From: Burkholderiaceae bacterium
GTDB lineage: Bacteria > Pseudomonadota > Gammaproteobacteria > Burkholderiales > Burkholderiaceae_E
NCBI GenBank assembly: GCA_027493945.1
Contig: JAOSJU010000001.1
Location: 310,001 to 374,000 of the forward strand
Direction: 5' to 3'
Length of the DNA: 64,000 nucleotides
Below, one piece after another: positions 41,718-51,602 of the stretch; within the stretch, counting starts at the first letter, position 1, and each line of letters begins with the position of its first letter. The position numbers and the translations under genes were made by a program. The notes below the pieces were generated by a model, which was not told the origin of the DNA, searched no databases, and saw only the letters and a list, made by a program, of their open reading frames with translations.

Positions 41718-42972
41718 TTCCTCCCACAAGCGCCCCGCTTCCAGCATCAGCCGCCAGCGCGCGAGCCACGCGTCGACCGCGGCTCCGGCAGCGCCCAGCC
41801 GCTGCTCGTTGGCCAGCCGCCCGGCCGACAGCACGTCGGCGAGTGACCCCTCGCCCAACTGGTAGCCGCGTGCGAGTCCCTGCGCGGCCTGCTCGAGCTT
41901 GTCCTGCGCGAGGCGCGTGCGCTGCCAGCCGCCCCAGGCGAGCTGCGTTTCGCGCAGCCGCAGTCCGGCCTCGGTCGCCGCCCGGCGCTCGACCTCGTCG
42001 CGGCGCAATGCGGCCGCCGCCGCGCGCGAAGCCGCGGCGCGCGCGGCCGCCGCGCGGTATTCGCCCCCGAACGGAATGCTGAACACCACGCCGACGTAAT
42101 GCTCGTTCGCATCGCGCGCCTGGCCCACCCGCAGCCCGACCGTGGGATCGGGCCGTCGCTCGAGCTGCTCGACGCGAAGCTGCCCCTCGGCGACCTCCAG
42201 TTCGCGCCGCGCCGATTCCAGCTCCGGCGCCTGCGCGAGCTGCGCATCGATCCAGTCGGCGTCCCCCGCGGGCGAGGCAGGCGGATCGGGCAGCAACGCG
42301 GGCTGAGGGAAAGCCAGCGCCGGGAACTGCCGCTCGAGCGCCTCGCGCGCGGCGCGCGCGCGCCCTTCGGCCACGAGCGCCTGCGCCTGCGCCTGCGCCA
42401 CCGCGGCCTCCACCTGCACCTGCTCGACCCGCGCGGCATCGCCCAGGCGCTGGCGTTTCGCCACCGCTTCGGCCTGCTCCTGCAGCAGCGTTGCCTGCTC
42501 GGCCCAGACCCGCGCGGCCTCGCGTTCACGCAGCCAGGACCCGTAGCGCTCGAGCAGCGCGCGTGCCTGCTCGCGCCGAGGCGAGGCTGCGCATCGCCTG
42601 CGCGAGATCGACACGCGAGCCTCCCAGCCGATCGGCCGCGTCGCGCTTGCCGGGCCGGCGCAGCGTGCGCTCCAGGCCCGCCTCCCACTCGATGGTGTTG
42701 CCGGGCGACGCGTCGCGGATGCGCCGCTGCGCCGCGCCCACGCTGCCGACCCACTCGTGCGGCCCGACCAGCGCCTGCCGGCGCGCTTCCTGTTCGGCGA
42801 CGATCGACTGGCTCGCGGCGCGCCACGCGGGCGACTGCGACAGCACCGCAGCCACCTCGCGGTCGGCCGGCAGCAGCGGCTCGTCGGCCGCCACCGCAGC
42901 TCCCCAGACGCTCGCTGTGAACGTTGCCGCCAGCGCCAGCGAGAGCGCGCGACGCAATGCGAGGCGCTTCAC
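41688..42972 (-). CDS. TolC-family outer-membrane efflux protein, frame-disrupted
   Basis: A TolC/CzcC-like protein: signal peptide (LALRRALSLALAATFTASVW) then long Ala/Glu/Arg-rich coiled-coil helices and the outer-membrane repeat (AQAPELESARRELEVAEGQL, YVGVVFSIPFGGEYRAAAAR). The frame breaks at about 42571-42582: removing one base joins MRSLASA to REQARALLERYGSWLRE. The GTG at 42972 is chosen because it overlaps the upstream stop as GTGA. As the last gene of an RND operon it should form the exit duct. Confidence 0.88.
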
Positions 42973-43322
42973 GGCAGCTCCCATGCGAGTTCCTGCCGCG
43001 ACAGATGCCCGAAGGTGCCGAACGCTTCGACCGGCAGCGTCCAGTAGCCGCCTTCGACGTCTTCGAGCAGCGTGCGCAGCGAGCTGACCAGCGACAGGCA
43101 CAACTCGCGATCCAGGATGAGCTTCACTTCGACGCGTTCGGCGAAGCCCTGCACGCGCTCGTCGTCGGCCTGCAGTTTCACCAGCGGTCCGCGCGCGGCC
43201 ACGCGATGGACGCTGAACTCGATGCGTCGATCCGGATGCTCGAGCAGCCAGTCGACGACCCGGTCTTCGGCGCTCGCCGGAATCAGCAGCACCAGGCACA
43301 CGAGGGGGGAAAGAGCAGTCAT
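42969..43322 (-). CDS. Small secreted protein within the efflux operon, unrecognised
   Basis: A 117-residue protein with an N-terminal signal peptide (MTALSPLVCLVLLIPASAED). The mature part has no cysteine pair or metal-binding motif I recognise (RIEFSVHRVAARGPLVKLQ, GGYWTLPVEAFGTFGHL). ATGA and GTGA overlaps join it to the RND pump gene before it and the TolC-like gene after it, so it is expected to be made together with them. It may be a periplasmic accessory of this pump type. Confidence 0.7.
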   Translation of the reverse strand: MTALSPLVCLVLLIPASAEDRVVDWLLEHPDRRIEFSVHRVAARGPLVKLQADDERVQGFAERVEVKLILDRELCLSLVSSLRTLLEDVEGGYWTLPVEAFGTFGHLSRQELAWELP

Positions 43323-46300
43323 GGTCGAACCTCCGCTTCACGAGGGCGCGACGGCGGCGCGCCGAATCGCCGGAACATCGCCGGCAGCAGCAGCAGGGTC
43401 AGTGCGGTCGACGAAACCAGGCCGCCGATCACCACGATTGCCAGCGGCCGCTGGATCTCCGAGCCGGGCCCGGTCGCGAACAACAGCGGCACCAGCCCGC
43501 CGGCGGTGATCGCCGCAGTCATCATCACCGGGCGCAGTCGCCGCTTCGCGCCGTCGAACGCGGCTTGCGCGATCGGCATGCCCTGCGCGAGCAACTGGTT
43601 GAAATGGCTCACCAGCACCACGCCGTTGAGCACCGCAATGCCCAGCAGCGCGATGAAACCCACCGACGCCGGCACCGACACGTATTCGCCGGCGATTGCC
43701 AGGCCGAACACGCCGCCGACCAGCGCGAGCGGAATGTTCGAGAGCACCAGAAGCGTCTGGCGCAGCGAACCAAAGGTGGAGAACAACAGGAACGCGATCA
43801 GCGCCAGCGCCACAGGGATCACGATCGACAGGCGCTTCGCCGCGCGCTGCTGGTTCTCGAACTGGCCGCCCCAGGCGACCGAGTAGCCACCGGGCAGCTC
43901 CACCTGCTGCGCCACTGCCGCGCGCGCCTCCTCGACGAAGCCGACCAGGTCGCGGCCGCGCACGTTGGTCTGCACCACTGCGTAGCGCTGCGCCTGCTCG
44001 CGGTCGATGCGCACCGGGCCGTCGGTGCGCCGCAGGCTCGCCACCGAGGCGAGCGGAATCGACACGCCCGCGTCGGTCGTGAGGCGCAGTGCCTCGAATC
44101 CGGCTGGCGAGGCGCGCAGCGATTCGCTGCCGCGGATCACGATCGGCGTGCGCCGGCCCGCCTCGTGGACCACGCCGATCGGCTGCCCCTCGACCCAGCG
44201 CCGCAGGTCGGCCTGGATGCGCTCGGCGTTCAGCCCGACCCGGCCGGCCGCGAGGCGATCGATGCCCACCTGCAGGTATTGCACGCCTTCGTTGCGCACC
44301 GTCAGCGTATCGGTGGCGCCGCGCAGCGCCGCGAGCACCTCCTCGACCTGCGTCGCAAGGCGGTTCAGCGTCTCGAGATCCAGGCCGTAGATCTTCACCG
44401 CCACGTCGCCGCGCACGCCGGTGAGCATTTCCGAGACGCGCATGTCGATCGGCTGCGTGAAGCCCACCGCCACGCCGGGGAAATCCTCCATCACCGCGCG
44501 CAGCTCGCCGGTGAGCCATTCCTTGTCGGGGCGGCGCCACTCGTCGCGCGGCGCCAGCACCAGGAAGCTGTCGCTCTGGTTCAGCCCCATCGGGTCGAGC
44601 CCCAGCTCGTCCGAGCCGCTGCGCGCCACGATGCTCTTCACCTCGGGGACGCGCTTCAGGATTTCCCGCTGCAGCCGCAGGTCGAGCGCCACCGTGGTGT
44701 CGATCCCGATCGACGGCAGCTTCTCCAGCTGCATGATGATGTCGCCTTCGTCGAGCACCGGCATGAACGACTTGCCCAGTTGCCCGAAGACCACGCCGGC
44801 CGCCACGAACGCCGCCAGCGCGATGCCCACGACCCAGCGCTCGTGCGCCATCGCCAGCCCGAGCACGCGATCGTAGGCGCGCGCCATGTGCCGCACCAGC
44901 CACGGCTCGTGCGCCGGGGCGCTGCGCAGCAGCCACGAGGCGAGCACCGGCACCAGCGTGAACGACAGCAGCAGCGAGACCGCCAGCGCGAACACGATCG
45001 TGAGCGCCACCGGCGCGAACAGCTTGCCCTCGAGCCCCTGCAGGCTGAGCAGCGGCAGGAACACGATGATGATGATCGCGATCCCCGAGGCCACCGGCGT
45101 GGCCACCTCGCGGCTGGCGCGATAGACCAGGTGCAGCACCGGCAGCCGGCGCGCCCGGTCTCCGCCGGCCAGCGCGGTCTCGACGTTCTCGATCACCACG
45201 ACCGCGCCGTCGATCAGCATGCCGATCGCGATCGCCAGCCCTCCCAGGCTCATCAGGTTGGCCGACAGCCCGAACTGGCGCATCAGCACGAAGGTGCCGA
45301 GCGCCGACAGCGGCAGCATCAGCGCCACCACGATCGCCGCGCGCAGGTTGCCCAGGAAGGCCAGCAGCAGCATGAGCACCAGCGCCACCGCCTCGAGCAG
45401 TGCCTTGCCGACCGTGTTCACCGCGCGATCGACCAGCCCGCTGCGGTCGTAGAACGGCACCACTGTCATGCCGTCCGGCAGCGACGGCGCCATCTGGTCC
45501 AGCCGCGTCTTGACCGCAGCGACCACCTGGCGCGCATTGGCGCCGCGCAGCCCGAGCACCAGTCCCTCGACCGCCTCGCCGGCGCCGTCGCGCGTGACCG
45601 CGCCGTGGCGGGTGAGCGCGCCGATGCGCACCTGCGCAACGTCGCCCACGCGCACCACGCGGCCGTCGGTGGCGCGAACGACGGTCTCGCGCAGGTCGTC
45701 GAGCTCGTGCACCGCACCTTCGGCGCGCACGATCAGCGCCTCCTCGCCGTTGTCCAGCCGCCCCGCCCCATCGTTGCGGTTGCCCGCCGTGATCGCCTCT
45801 TCGAGCTGCGCGAGCGTGACCCCGCGCGCCAGCAGCGCGACCGGATCGGGCACCACCTCGAAGGTGCGCACCATGCCGCCCAGGCTGTTGACGTCGGCCA
45901 CCCCGGGCAGCGTGCGCAGCGCCGGGCGCACCACCCAGTCGAGCACGCGCCGCTTCTCGTCGAGCGACTGCGGTCCCTCCAGCGTGAACATGTACATCTC
46001 GCCCAGCGGCGTGGTGATCGGCGCGAGCCCGCCGCTGGCGTTCGGCGGCAGGTCCTTCATCGCGCCGGCCAGCCGCTCGCCCACCTGCTGGCGCGCCCAG
46101 TACACGTCGGTGCCGTCCTGGAAGTCGAGGGTGATGTCGGCCAGCGCGTACTTGGAGACCGAGCGCAGCATCACCTGGCGCGGAATGCCGAGCAGCTCCT
46201 GCTCGATCGGCATCGTGATCCGCGTTTCGACTTCCTCCGGCGTCATGCCGGGCGCCTTCAGGATGATCTTCACCTGCGTGGTCGAGACGTCGGGGAAGGC

Positions 46301-46411
46301 GTCGATCGGCAGGTTGCGGTACGCAACCACGCCGGCCACCGTCAGCGCGGTTGCCAGCACCAGCACCAGCAATCGCTGGCGCAGCGCGAACGAGAGCAGT
46401 CGGGAGAGCAT
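43319..46411 (-). CDS. Heavy-metal-type RND efflux pump (CzcA/CusA-like)
   Basis: A 1030-residue inner-membrane pump with the usual twelve-segment layout and two large periplasmic loops. The N-terminus NLPIDAFPDVSTTQVKIILK is characteristic of the HME branch. In TM4 the segment GGLAIAIGMLIDGAVVVIEN keeps one aspartate and the glutamate of the proton relay but lacks the DFG of divalent-metal CzcA pumps, closer to CusA-like copper/silver pumps. Substrate cannot be fixed. It lies 10 bases from the adaptor gene. Confidence 0.93.
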   Translation of the reverse strand: MLSRLLSFALRQRLLVLVLATALTVAGVVAYRNLPIDAFPDVSTTQVKIILKAPGMTPEEVETRITMPIEQELLGIPRQVMLRSVSKYALADITLDFQDGTDVYWARQQVGERLAGAMKDLPPNASGGLAPITTPLGEMYMFTLEGPQSLDEKRRVLDWVVRPALRTLPGVADVNSLGGMVRTFEVVPDPVALLARGVTLAQLEEAITAGNRNDGAGRLDNGEEALIVRAEGAVHELDDLRETVVRATDGRVVRVGDVAQVRIGALTRHGAVTRDGAGEAVEGLVLGLRGANARQVVAAVKTRLDQMAPSLPDGMTVVPFYDRSGLVDRAVNTVGKALLEAVALVLMLLLAFLGNLRAAIVVALMLPLSALGTFVLMRQFGLSANLMSLGGLAIAIGMLIDGAVVVIENVETALAGGDRARRLPVLHLVYRASREVATPVASGIAIIIIVFLPLLSLQGLEGKLFAPVALTIVFALAVSLLLSFTLVPVLASWLLRSAPAHEPWLVRHMARAYDRVLGLAMAHERWVVGIALAAFVAAGVVFGQLGKSFMPVLDEGDIIMQLEKLPSIGIDTTVALDLRLQREILKRVPEVKSIVARSGSDELGLDPMGLNQSDSFLVLAPRDEWRRPDKEWLTGELRAVMEDFPGVAVGFTQPIDMRVSEMLTGVRGDVAVKIYGLDLETLNRLATQVEEVLAALRGATDTLTVRNEGVQYLQVGIDRLAAGRVGLNAERIQADLRRWVEGQPIGVVHEAGRRTPIVIRGSESLRASPAGFEALRLTTDAGVSIPLASVASLRRTDGPVRIDREQAQRYAVVQTNVRGRDLVGFVEEARAAVAQQVELPGGYSVAWGGQFENQQRAAKRLSIVIPVALALIAFLLFSTFGSLRQTLLVLSNIPLALVGGVFGLAIAGEYVSVPASVGFIALLGIAVLNGVVLVSHFNQLLAQGMPIAQAAFDGAKRRLRPVMMTAAITAGGLVPLLFATGPGSEIQRPLAIVVIGGLVSSTALTLLLLPAMFRRFGAPPSRPREAEVRP

Positions 46412-46421
46412 CGCGGCGCGC

Positions 46422-47604
46422 CTATTTCGTGGCCGCAGGCGGCGTCGTCGCCGCGGGCGGCGTCGTTGCCGCAGGCGCCGCGAAGACCGACTTCAGCGCC
46501 GCCGTGCCGTGCGCGACCACGCGCGCGCCGGCTGCGATGCCCCTCACGGTGGCCACGTTGTCCGCGGTGCGCACGAGCACGACCGGCACGCGCCGGAAGC
46601 TGCCTGCCGTCTCCTCGACGAACACGACCGTCGCGCCGCCGTCCTCGACCACCGCCGCGGCCGGAAGCTGCACCGTTCCGGCCCCGGGCATCTCGACCCC
46701 CGCCACCACCGTCTGCCCGGGTCGCAGGATGCCCCCCGGCGCGCGCACCTCGGCGCGCACCAGCACCGTCTGCGTCGCCGCATCGACGCTCTGGCCGAGC
46801 GCGATCACCCGCCCCTCGATCGCCTTCGCGTCGCCTGCCGCGCCCGCGGCGCCCGCTACACTCGCGCTGCCCGCCGCCGGCGACGCCTCGACGCGCACCG
46901 CGCGGCCGAGCGCGAGCGAAGCCGCATCGATGGCCGGCACCTGCATCTCGACCCACAACGGGTCGAGCGTCGCGATCCGGTACAGCGGCGCGGCCTGTTC
47001 GACGCGCTGGCCGACCACCGCGTGCTGCTTCGAGCACCACGCCTGCGATCGGCGCGCGCAGCACGATCTGGCCGCTGCCGCCGCCCACGCCGGCCTGTTC
47101 GAGCGCGCGGCGCCGCTCCAGCTGCTGCGCCTGCGCCTGCCGCGCCTGCGCGCGCGCCGCCTCCAGCCGCGACTGCGCGATCAACCCCTCGGCGAACAGC
47201 TGCTCGTCACGCTCCAGGCTGCGACGCGCCAGTTCGGCCTGGCTGTTCGCCTGCGCGACGTCGCGCTGCAATTCGGTGGCCTGCGCGCTGCGCAGCACCG
47301 CCAGCGTCTGGCCGGCACGCACCGGATCGCCCACCGCGACCTGCAGCGACTCGACCAGCGCCGGCAGCGGCGCAGCGACCAATCGCTGCCGCGCGACCGG
47401 CACGACGACCTGCGCCGGATAGCTCGCGAACGAAGCAGTCTGCGCGCCGCCGGCCGGCTCGATGCGGATGCCCAGCGCCTCGACCTGCTGCGCAGCGAGC
47501 GTACGGCGTTCGTCGGCCGGCGGCTGCGCCGCCGCCGAGGCGGCAATCGCCGCGAAGAGCAGAAAGACGGCGGCTTTTCGGCCGCGGAGTGCGGAAGACG
47601 TCAC
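46422..47604 (-). CDS. RND periplasmic adaptor (membrane-fusion protein), frame-disrupted
   Basis: A secreted adaptor: signal peptide (KAAVFLLFAAIAASAAAQ), lipoyl half-motifs (LVESLQVAVGDPVRAGQTLA), a coiled-coil hairpin (RDVAQANSQAELARRSLERD), and beta-barrel and membrane-proximal domains (RVIALGQSVDAATQTVLVRA). The frame breaks at about 47026-47036: removing one base joins APIAGVVL to KQHAVVGQRVEQAAPLYRI. The C-terminus ends in a PPAATT repeat. First gene of the efflux operon. Confidence 0.9.
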
Positions 47605-47754
47605 GTAGAGCCTCGCCCGGATGTCGTCGCCGCCCGGTCGTCGCCGGGGCAGCCTGTGCGGCGAAGTCTCGCAGGTGGCGGCTGAATTGAAGATTAATGC
47701 GACGGATATGCGGAGCGCACTCCGGAAGCCCGCAGACCGTAATGGGAATCGCTA

Positions 47755-47766
47755 AAGATATATCTT
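47755..47766. promoter_or_regulatory. Perfect 12-bp palindrome upstream of the TPP enzyme
   Basis: AAGATATATCTT lies in the AT-rich gap between the divergent adaptor gene (start 47604) and the thiamine-diphosphate enzyme (start 47788), 21 bases before the latter's ATG. It overlaps the place where a -10 element is expected, so it could be an operator. No regulator gene is adjacent. Confidence 0.4.
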
Positions 47767-47787
47767 GTTTATTTCTTGGAGTCGCAC

Positions 47788-49560
47788 ATGGACATGTCCG
47801 TAAACCTTCCGCCCCTCGCGCTGCGGCACGATCCGGGCACGCAGACGCCGCTCTACCAATTGCTCGCCGGAGACATCGCCCGCCTGGGCGCGCCAGTCTT
47901 CGGGCTGATGAGCGACGACACGATGCTGCTGGCGGCGACGCTCGACGCGCTCGGCAGCGGCTTTCACGGCGCGCGCCACGAGAACAGCGCGATCGCGATG
48001 GCCGAAGGCTACGCGGCAGCCACCGGCGAACTGGGCATCGCGCTCATCGGTCGCGGCCCCGCAGCCGCCAACGCGCTGCACGGAGCCGTCTACGCCAGCC
48101 GCACCGGCTCGAAGGTGCTTATCGTGTTCGGCGACGGCGCGAGCCTCGACGAGAACCCCAACCGTCCGGGCCCCGACGGCAAGACCTTCGACGCTGCCGG
48201 AGTTCTACGCGCCGCCGGCCTTCCGACCTTCGTGGTGCGCACGCCCGAAACCGCCCGAGCCCTCCTCGCCGAAGCGGTGCATGCGGCGCATCGCGGCACC
48301 GCCGCCGCCCTGCTTCTGCCGCTGGACGTCCAGCGCACGATGATCGACCCCGCGGCCGCCCCCGAATCGCTGGCCACGGCACACTCGGCGCTGCCCGCCG
48401 CTGCGCATCCCGCTACCGCGCATCCGGCCACCGCGCGCCCCGCCGTTCCGCGCCCGCCCGCCCCACGCGCACAGGCCATCGCCGCGGCCGCCTCCGCGCT
48501 CTCGCGCAGCCGCAAGCCGCTTTTCGTCGCCGGAGTCGGCGCCCACAGGGCCGGCGCGAAGGAGGCGATCGAAGCGCTGGCCGAGCACGCCGGCGGCGTG
48601 CTCGCGACGACGCTGAAGGCCAAGGACATGTTCCGCGACAACCCGTGGAACCTCGGGATCATCGGTTCGTTCTCGCACTCGGCGGCCCGCCAATTGATCG
48701 ACCAGGCCGACTGCGTCGTGGTGTTCGGCGCGAGCTTCAACCAGCGCACCACCAGCGGCGGCGAAGCGCTGCCGCATGCGGCCCCGGTGATCCACGTCGA
48801 TCTCGTGCGCAGCCACATCGGCCGCTGGGGCCCTGCCGATCTCGCCGTCGTCGGAGACGCGCGCGAAGTCGCGCGGCAACTGGCGGCGGCGCTACCCGCG
48901 CGCACCGCTGCCGACAAGCCGTTCCACGTCGACGCCGTGCGCCGCAGGCTCGCTGACTTCGACATGGGCGGCGAGTTCCGCCCGGAGCACACGAACCGCA
49001 CCGTCGATCCGCGCGCGCTCGCCCTCGAGCTCGACCGCCTGCTGCCCGCCGAGCGCAACCTGGTCTACGACTCGGGTAACTTCCTGCAGGTCGTGCCCTA
49101 CCTGGGCACGCCCGGGCCCGAGCACATCAAGCACACGAGCGACTTCTTCTCCGTGGGCATGGGCTTCGGCACCGCGCTGGGATTCGCGCGGGCGCGCCCG
49201 GGCCAGGCCACCGTGCTCGTCATCGGCGACGGCGGCTTCGCGATGACGCTGAACGAACTCGACACCGCGGCGCGCGAGGACATTCCGCTGATCGTCGTCG
49301 TGCTGAACGACTGCGCCTACGGCGCCGAGCGGCACTACCTCGAACTCGAACACATGCCGATCGGCCGCGCGCTCTTTCCCGACGTGGACTACGCTCCGGT
49401 CGCCGAAGCCTTCGGTTTTCGCACCGCGACCATCCGCTCGCTGGAGGACCTGCGCCGCGCCGCGCCGTTGCTGCAGGCACCCGACGGGCCGGTGCTGCTC
49501 GACTGCAAGATCAACGCCGCGATCGCCGCGCCCTTCACGTCGGAGATGGCGGCACACTGA
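47788..49560 (+). CDS. Thiamine-diphosphate-dependent enzyme (acetolactate synthase-like)
   Basis: A 590-residue three-domain TPP enzyme: N-terminal pyrimidine domain with the catalytic-type glutamate in GARHENSAIAMAEGYAAATG, a central domain (KPLFVAGVGAHRAGAKEAIE), and the C-terminal diphosphate domain with the metal motif GDGGFAMTLNELDTAAREDI ending in NDCAYG. The class covers acetolactate synthase, oxalyl-CoA and benzoylformate decarboxylases and others; no FAD-type or CoA-type signature lets me choose. An Ala/Pro/His-rich linker (AHPATAHPATARPAVPRPP) is unusual. The ATG at 47788 has GGAG 6 bases upstream. Confidence 0.85.
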   Translation: MDMSVNLPPLALRHDPGTQTPLYQLLAGDIARLGAPVFGLMSDDTMLLAATLDALGSGFHGARHENSAIAMAEGYAAATGELGIALIGRGPAAANALHGAVYASRTGSKVLIVFGDGASLDENPNRPGPDGKTFDAAGVLRAAGLPTFVVRTPETARALLAEAVHAAHRGTAAALLLPLDVQRTMIDPAAAPESLATAHSALPAAAHPATAHPATARPAVPRPPAPRAQAIAAAASALSRSRKPLFVAGVGAHRAGAKEAIEALAEHAGGVLATTLKAKDMFRDNPWNLGIIGSFSHSAARQLIDQADCVVVFGASFNQRTTSGGEALPHAAPVIHVDLVRSHIGRWGPADLAVVGDAREVARQLAAALPARTAADKPFHVDAVRRRLADFDMGGEFRPEHTNRTVDPRALALELDRLLPAERNLVYDSGNFLQVVPYLGTPGPEHIKHTSDFFSVGMGFGTALGFARARPGQATVLVIGDGGFAMTLNELDTAAREDIPLIVVVLNDCAYGAERHYLELEHMPIGRALFPDVDYAPVAEAFGFRTATIRSLEDLRRAAPLLQAPDGPVLLDCKINAAIAAPFTSEMAAH

Positions 49561-49641
49561 AGTCCCCGCAGGTGCGTCGCGCGGCGCGCCCGGAATCCTC
49601 TTGTCGATCCGATCGACTAGAATCGCAGTACGGTTACCGCC

Positions 49642-50319
49642 ATGGCCAGCCCCACACCCCTGCGCATCGACTTCGTCTCCGACGTCGCCTGCCCATGGTG
49701 CGCGATCGGCCTCGCCAGCCTGCAACAGGCGCTGACGCAGCTGCGGGACAGCGTGCGGGCAGACATTCACCTGCAGCCCTTCGAATTGAATGCGGACCTG
49801 CCGTTCGAAGGCGAGAATGCCGACGAGCACCTGATGCACAAGTACGGCATCGACGAGGCGCAGCTCGCGACCAACCGTGCGGCGATCCGCGAACGCGCCG
49901 CAGCGCTCGGGGTGGCCATCAATACCGGCCACGACAGCCGCATCTGGAACACCTTCGACGCACACCGGCTGCTGCACTGGGCCGGATTGCAGGACCACGA
50001 GCGGGCACTGGCGTTGAAGCGGGCGCTCTTCCGCGCCTACTTCACCGACAACGACAACGTCGCCGACCACAATGTGCTGATACGCGCGGCCACCGATGCG
50101 AAGCTCGACGCCGGCGAAGCGCGCCGGATACTGGAAAGCGGCCAATATGCCGACGAAGTGCGTGCGCAGGAACGGCATTTCCAGCAGGCCGGTATCCATT
50201 CGGTGCCCGCCACCATCATCGAGAACAGCTACCTGATCTCGGGCGGACAACCGCCGGATGCGTTCGAACGGGCGCTGCGCAAGATCGCGGTTGCACAGCA
50301 CCCGCTCGACATTCGCTGA
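49642..50319 (+). CDS. FrnE-like DsbA family oxidoreductase
   Basis: A 225-residue cytoplasmic DsbA-fold protein of the FrnE / 2-hydroxychromene-2-carboxylate isomerase group. The CxxC site is in IDFVSDVACPWCAIGLASLQ and the cis-proline segment is GIHSVPATIIENSYLISGGQ. No signal peptide. The physiological partner is unknown; FrnE in other bacteria supports oxidative-stress tolerance. Confidence 0.9.
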   Translation: MASPTPLRIDFVSDVACPWCAIGLASLQQALTQLRDSVRADIHLQPFELNADLPFEGENADEHLMHKYGIDEAQLATNRAAIRERAAALGVAINTGHDSRIWNTFDAHRLLHWAGLQDHERALALKRALFRAYFTDNDNVADHNVLIRAATDAKLDAGEARRILESGQYADEVRAQERHFQQAGIHSVPATIIENSYLISGGQPPDAFERALRKIAVAQHPLDIR

Positions 50320-50346
50320 CGAATCTCCCGTCGTTGCAGCCGCAGG

Positions 50347-50760
50347 TCACGAACGCGCGGCCCGGCGCAGCGACAACGCCTCCCGACCCAGCCACAGCGT
50401 CGCGACGACCATCGCCGCGCCGCCGACGAAGACCAGCGCCGGCGGCACCCCGAAGAGCGCGTGCAGCAGGATGCCGATCGGCATCAGCAGCCCGGCGAGC
50501 GCGAGCCACGAGATCCAGCGCGCCCGCGGCGAAGGGATCGGCAGCGCGAGCAGCGCAAGCCCGGCCGCGATGTTGATCAGGCCGAAGAGCCCGCCGTGCG
50601 CATGCGCCATGCGGATCTCGAAGTGCGTTCCGCTCGCGTACTGCGCGATCCACTGCTCCTTCTGCGGCGCGATGTCGTGCATGTAGCCGAGGAAGAAACC
50701 CGAGGCCATGAACAGGCCTAGGAACAGGAAACCCCAGCCGACGTTCTTTCTTCCTTCCAT
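50347..50760 (-). CDS. Small four-helix membrane protein, function unknown
   Basis: A 137-residue protein with four hydrophobic segments (VGWGFLFLGLFMASGFFLGY, GLINIAAGLALLALPIP, WLALAGLLMPIGILLHALFG, LVFVGGAAMVVATLWLG) and a conserved-looking MAHAHGGLFGL between the first two. The histidine/glycine motif recalls the heme-binding region of styrene-oxide-isomerase-like proteins, but the resemblance is weak. It ends 28 bases from the convergent FrnE gene. Confidence 0.65.
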   Translation of the reverse strand: MEGRKNVGWGFLFLGLFMASGFFLGYMHDIAPQKEQWIAQYASGTHFEIRMAHAHGGLFGLINIAAGLALLALPIPSPRARWISWLALAGLLMPIGILLHALFGVPPALVFVGGAAMVVATLWLGREALSLRRAARS

Positions 50761-50795
50761 AAACGTCTCCGTGAAACGGGTGGCCGGTTCCCGCC

Positions 50796-50999
50796 CTATG
50801 AACGCACCGTCAGAGTAACCGCCAGTTCCTGCGGATTGTCCGTGCGCCGGCTCGCCGAGAGCAGTTCGATGCCGAGGATCTGCCCTGCCGCGTCGAAGTC
50901 GAGGACGACTCCGTCACGGATCTCGTCGCTGTCGGCCACCTCGCCTTCGCGTAACCGGATGTACATCGCATCGGCCTGCGGATCGTATTCCACGCGCAT
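50796..50999 (-). CDS. DUF2283 family small protein
   Basis: A 67-residue protein with the DUF2283 pattern (VEYDPQADAMYIRLREGEVA, GVVLDFDAAGQILGIELLSA). Members often pair with a DUF4258 gene in toxin-antitoxin-like loci. No DUF4258 gene is found next to it: 51000-51275 holds no convincing reading frame. Confidence 0.8.
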   Translation of the reverse strand: MRVEYDPQADAMYIRLREGEVADSDEIRDGVVLDFDAAGQILGIELLSASRRTDNPQELAVTLTVRS

Positions 51000-51275
51000 C
51001 GTCAGCCTCCGTACTTGTCGACAGTGCGTAACGGGTGTACCGGTGGCTCACCGGGCCAAGGTATGCAGGTTGAATCAACGCGTCAAGGCTCTTCGGCCCC
51101 GAAGCTTCCTGACGCCCACAAGCCGGCGGGCCTGGCCTCAAGTCGTGCCTCGGAGATCTGACGACAGCGAACGAGTTGGCGGCGCTGCGCGAGCGGCGGG
51201 CAGCGTCTTCGAATTGACTGCGTTGGGAGGGGCGGCAATTCACGCCGCGCTACCCGATGATCGGATGGATACCGG

Positions 51276-51348
51276 CGTCCCGTAGGGGATTCGAACCCCT
51301 GTTACAACCGTGAAAGGGTCGTGTCCTAGGCCTCTAGACGAACGGGAC
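51276..51348 (-). tRNA. tRNA-Glu (anticodon TTC)
   Basis: Acceptor GTCCCGT pairs with ACGGGAC. The T-arm reads CAGGGG TTCGAAT CCCCT, and the anticodon loop CTTTCAC gives TTC. The 3' CCA is not encoded (the following bases are CCG). It follows tRNA-Ala after 30 bases in a shared transcript. Confidence 0.95.
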
Positions 51349-51378
51349 TCGTCGTTATTGTTCTGACTGCTTTTTCTT

Positions 51379-51454
<76 letters not shown>

Positions 51455-51466
51455 GAAGAGCCCGCG

Positions 51467-51496
51467 ATTGTAAGGCACGATCGCTGCGGTGCGCAA
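51467..51496 (-). promoter_or_regulatory. Candidate promoter for the tRNA-Ala/tRNA-Glu operon
   Basis: On the minus strand TTGCGC (51496-51491) precedes TACAAT (51472-51467) with an 18-base spacer. The expected start is just upstream of tRNA-Ala. Confidence 0.45.
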
Positions 51497-51602
51497 GTCG
51501 GCCGGTGTCGCATGCTAGACTCGATCGCACCGGCCATCGCATCGCGCGCGGCGCTGCCGCGGCGGCGCGGGCCCTCCTCCCCCAGCTTTCCGGACCGCAC
51601 CG

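Noticed and set aside
50914..51243. 109-residue minus-strand frame upstream of and overlapping the DUF2283 gene
   Set aside because: It overlaps DUF2283 in another frame, has no recognisable domain and an atypical composition; no DUF4258 partner signature.
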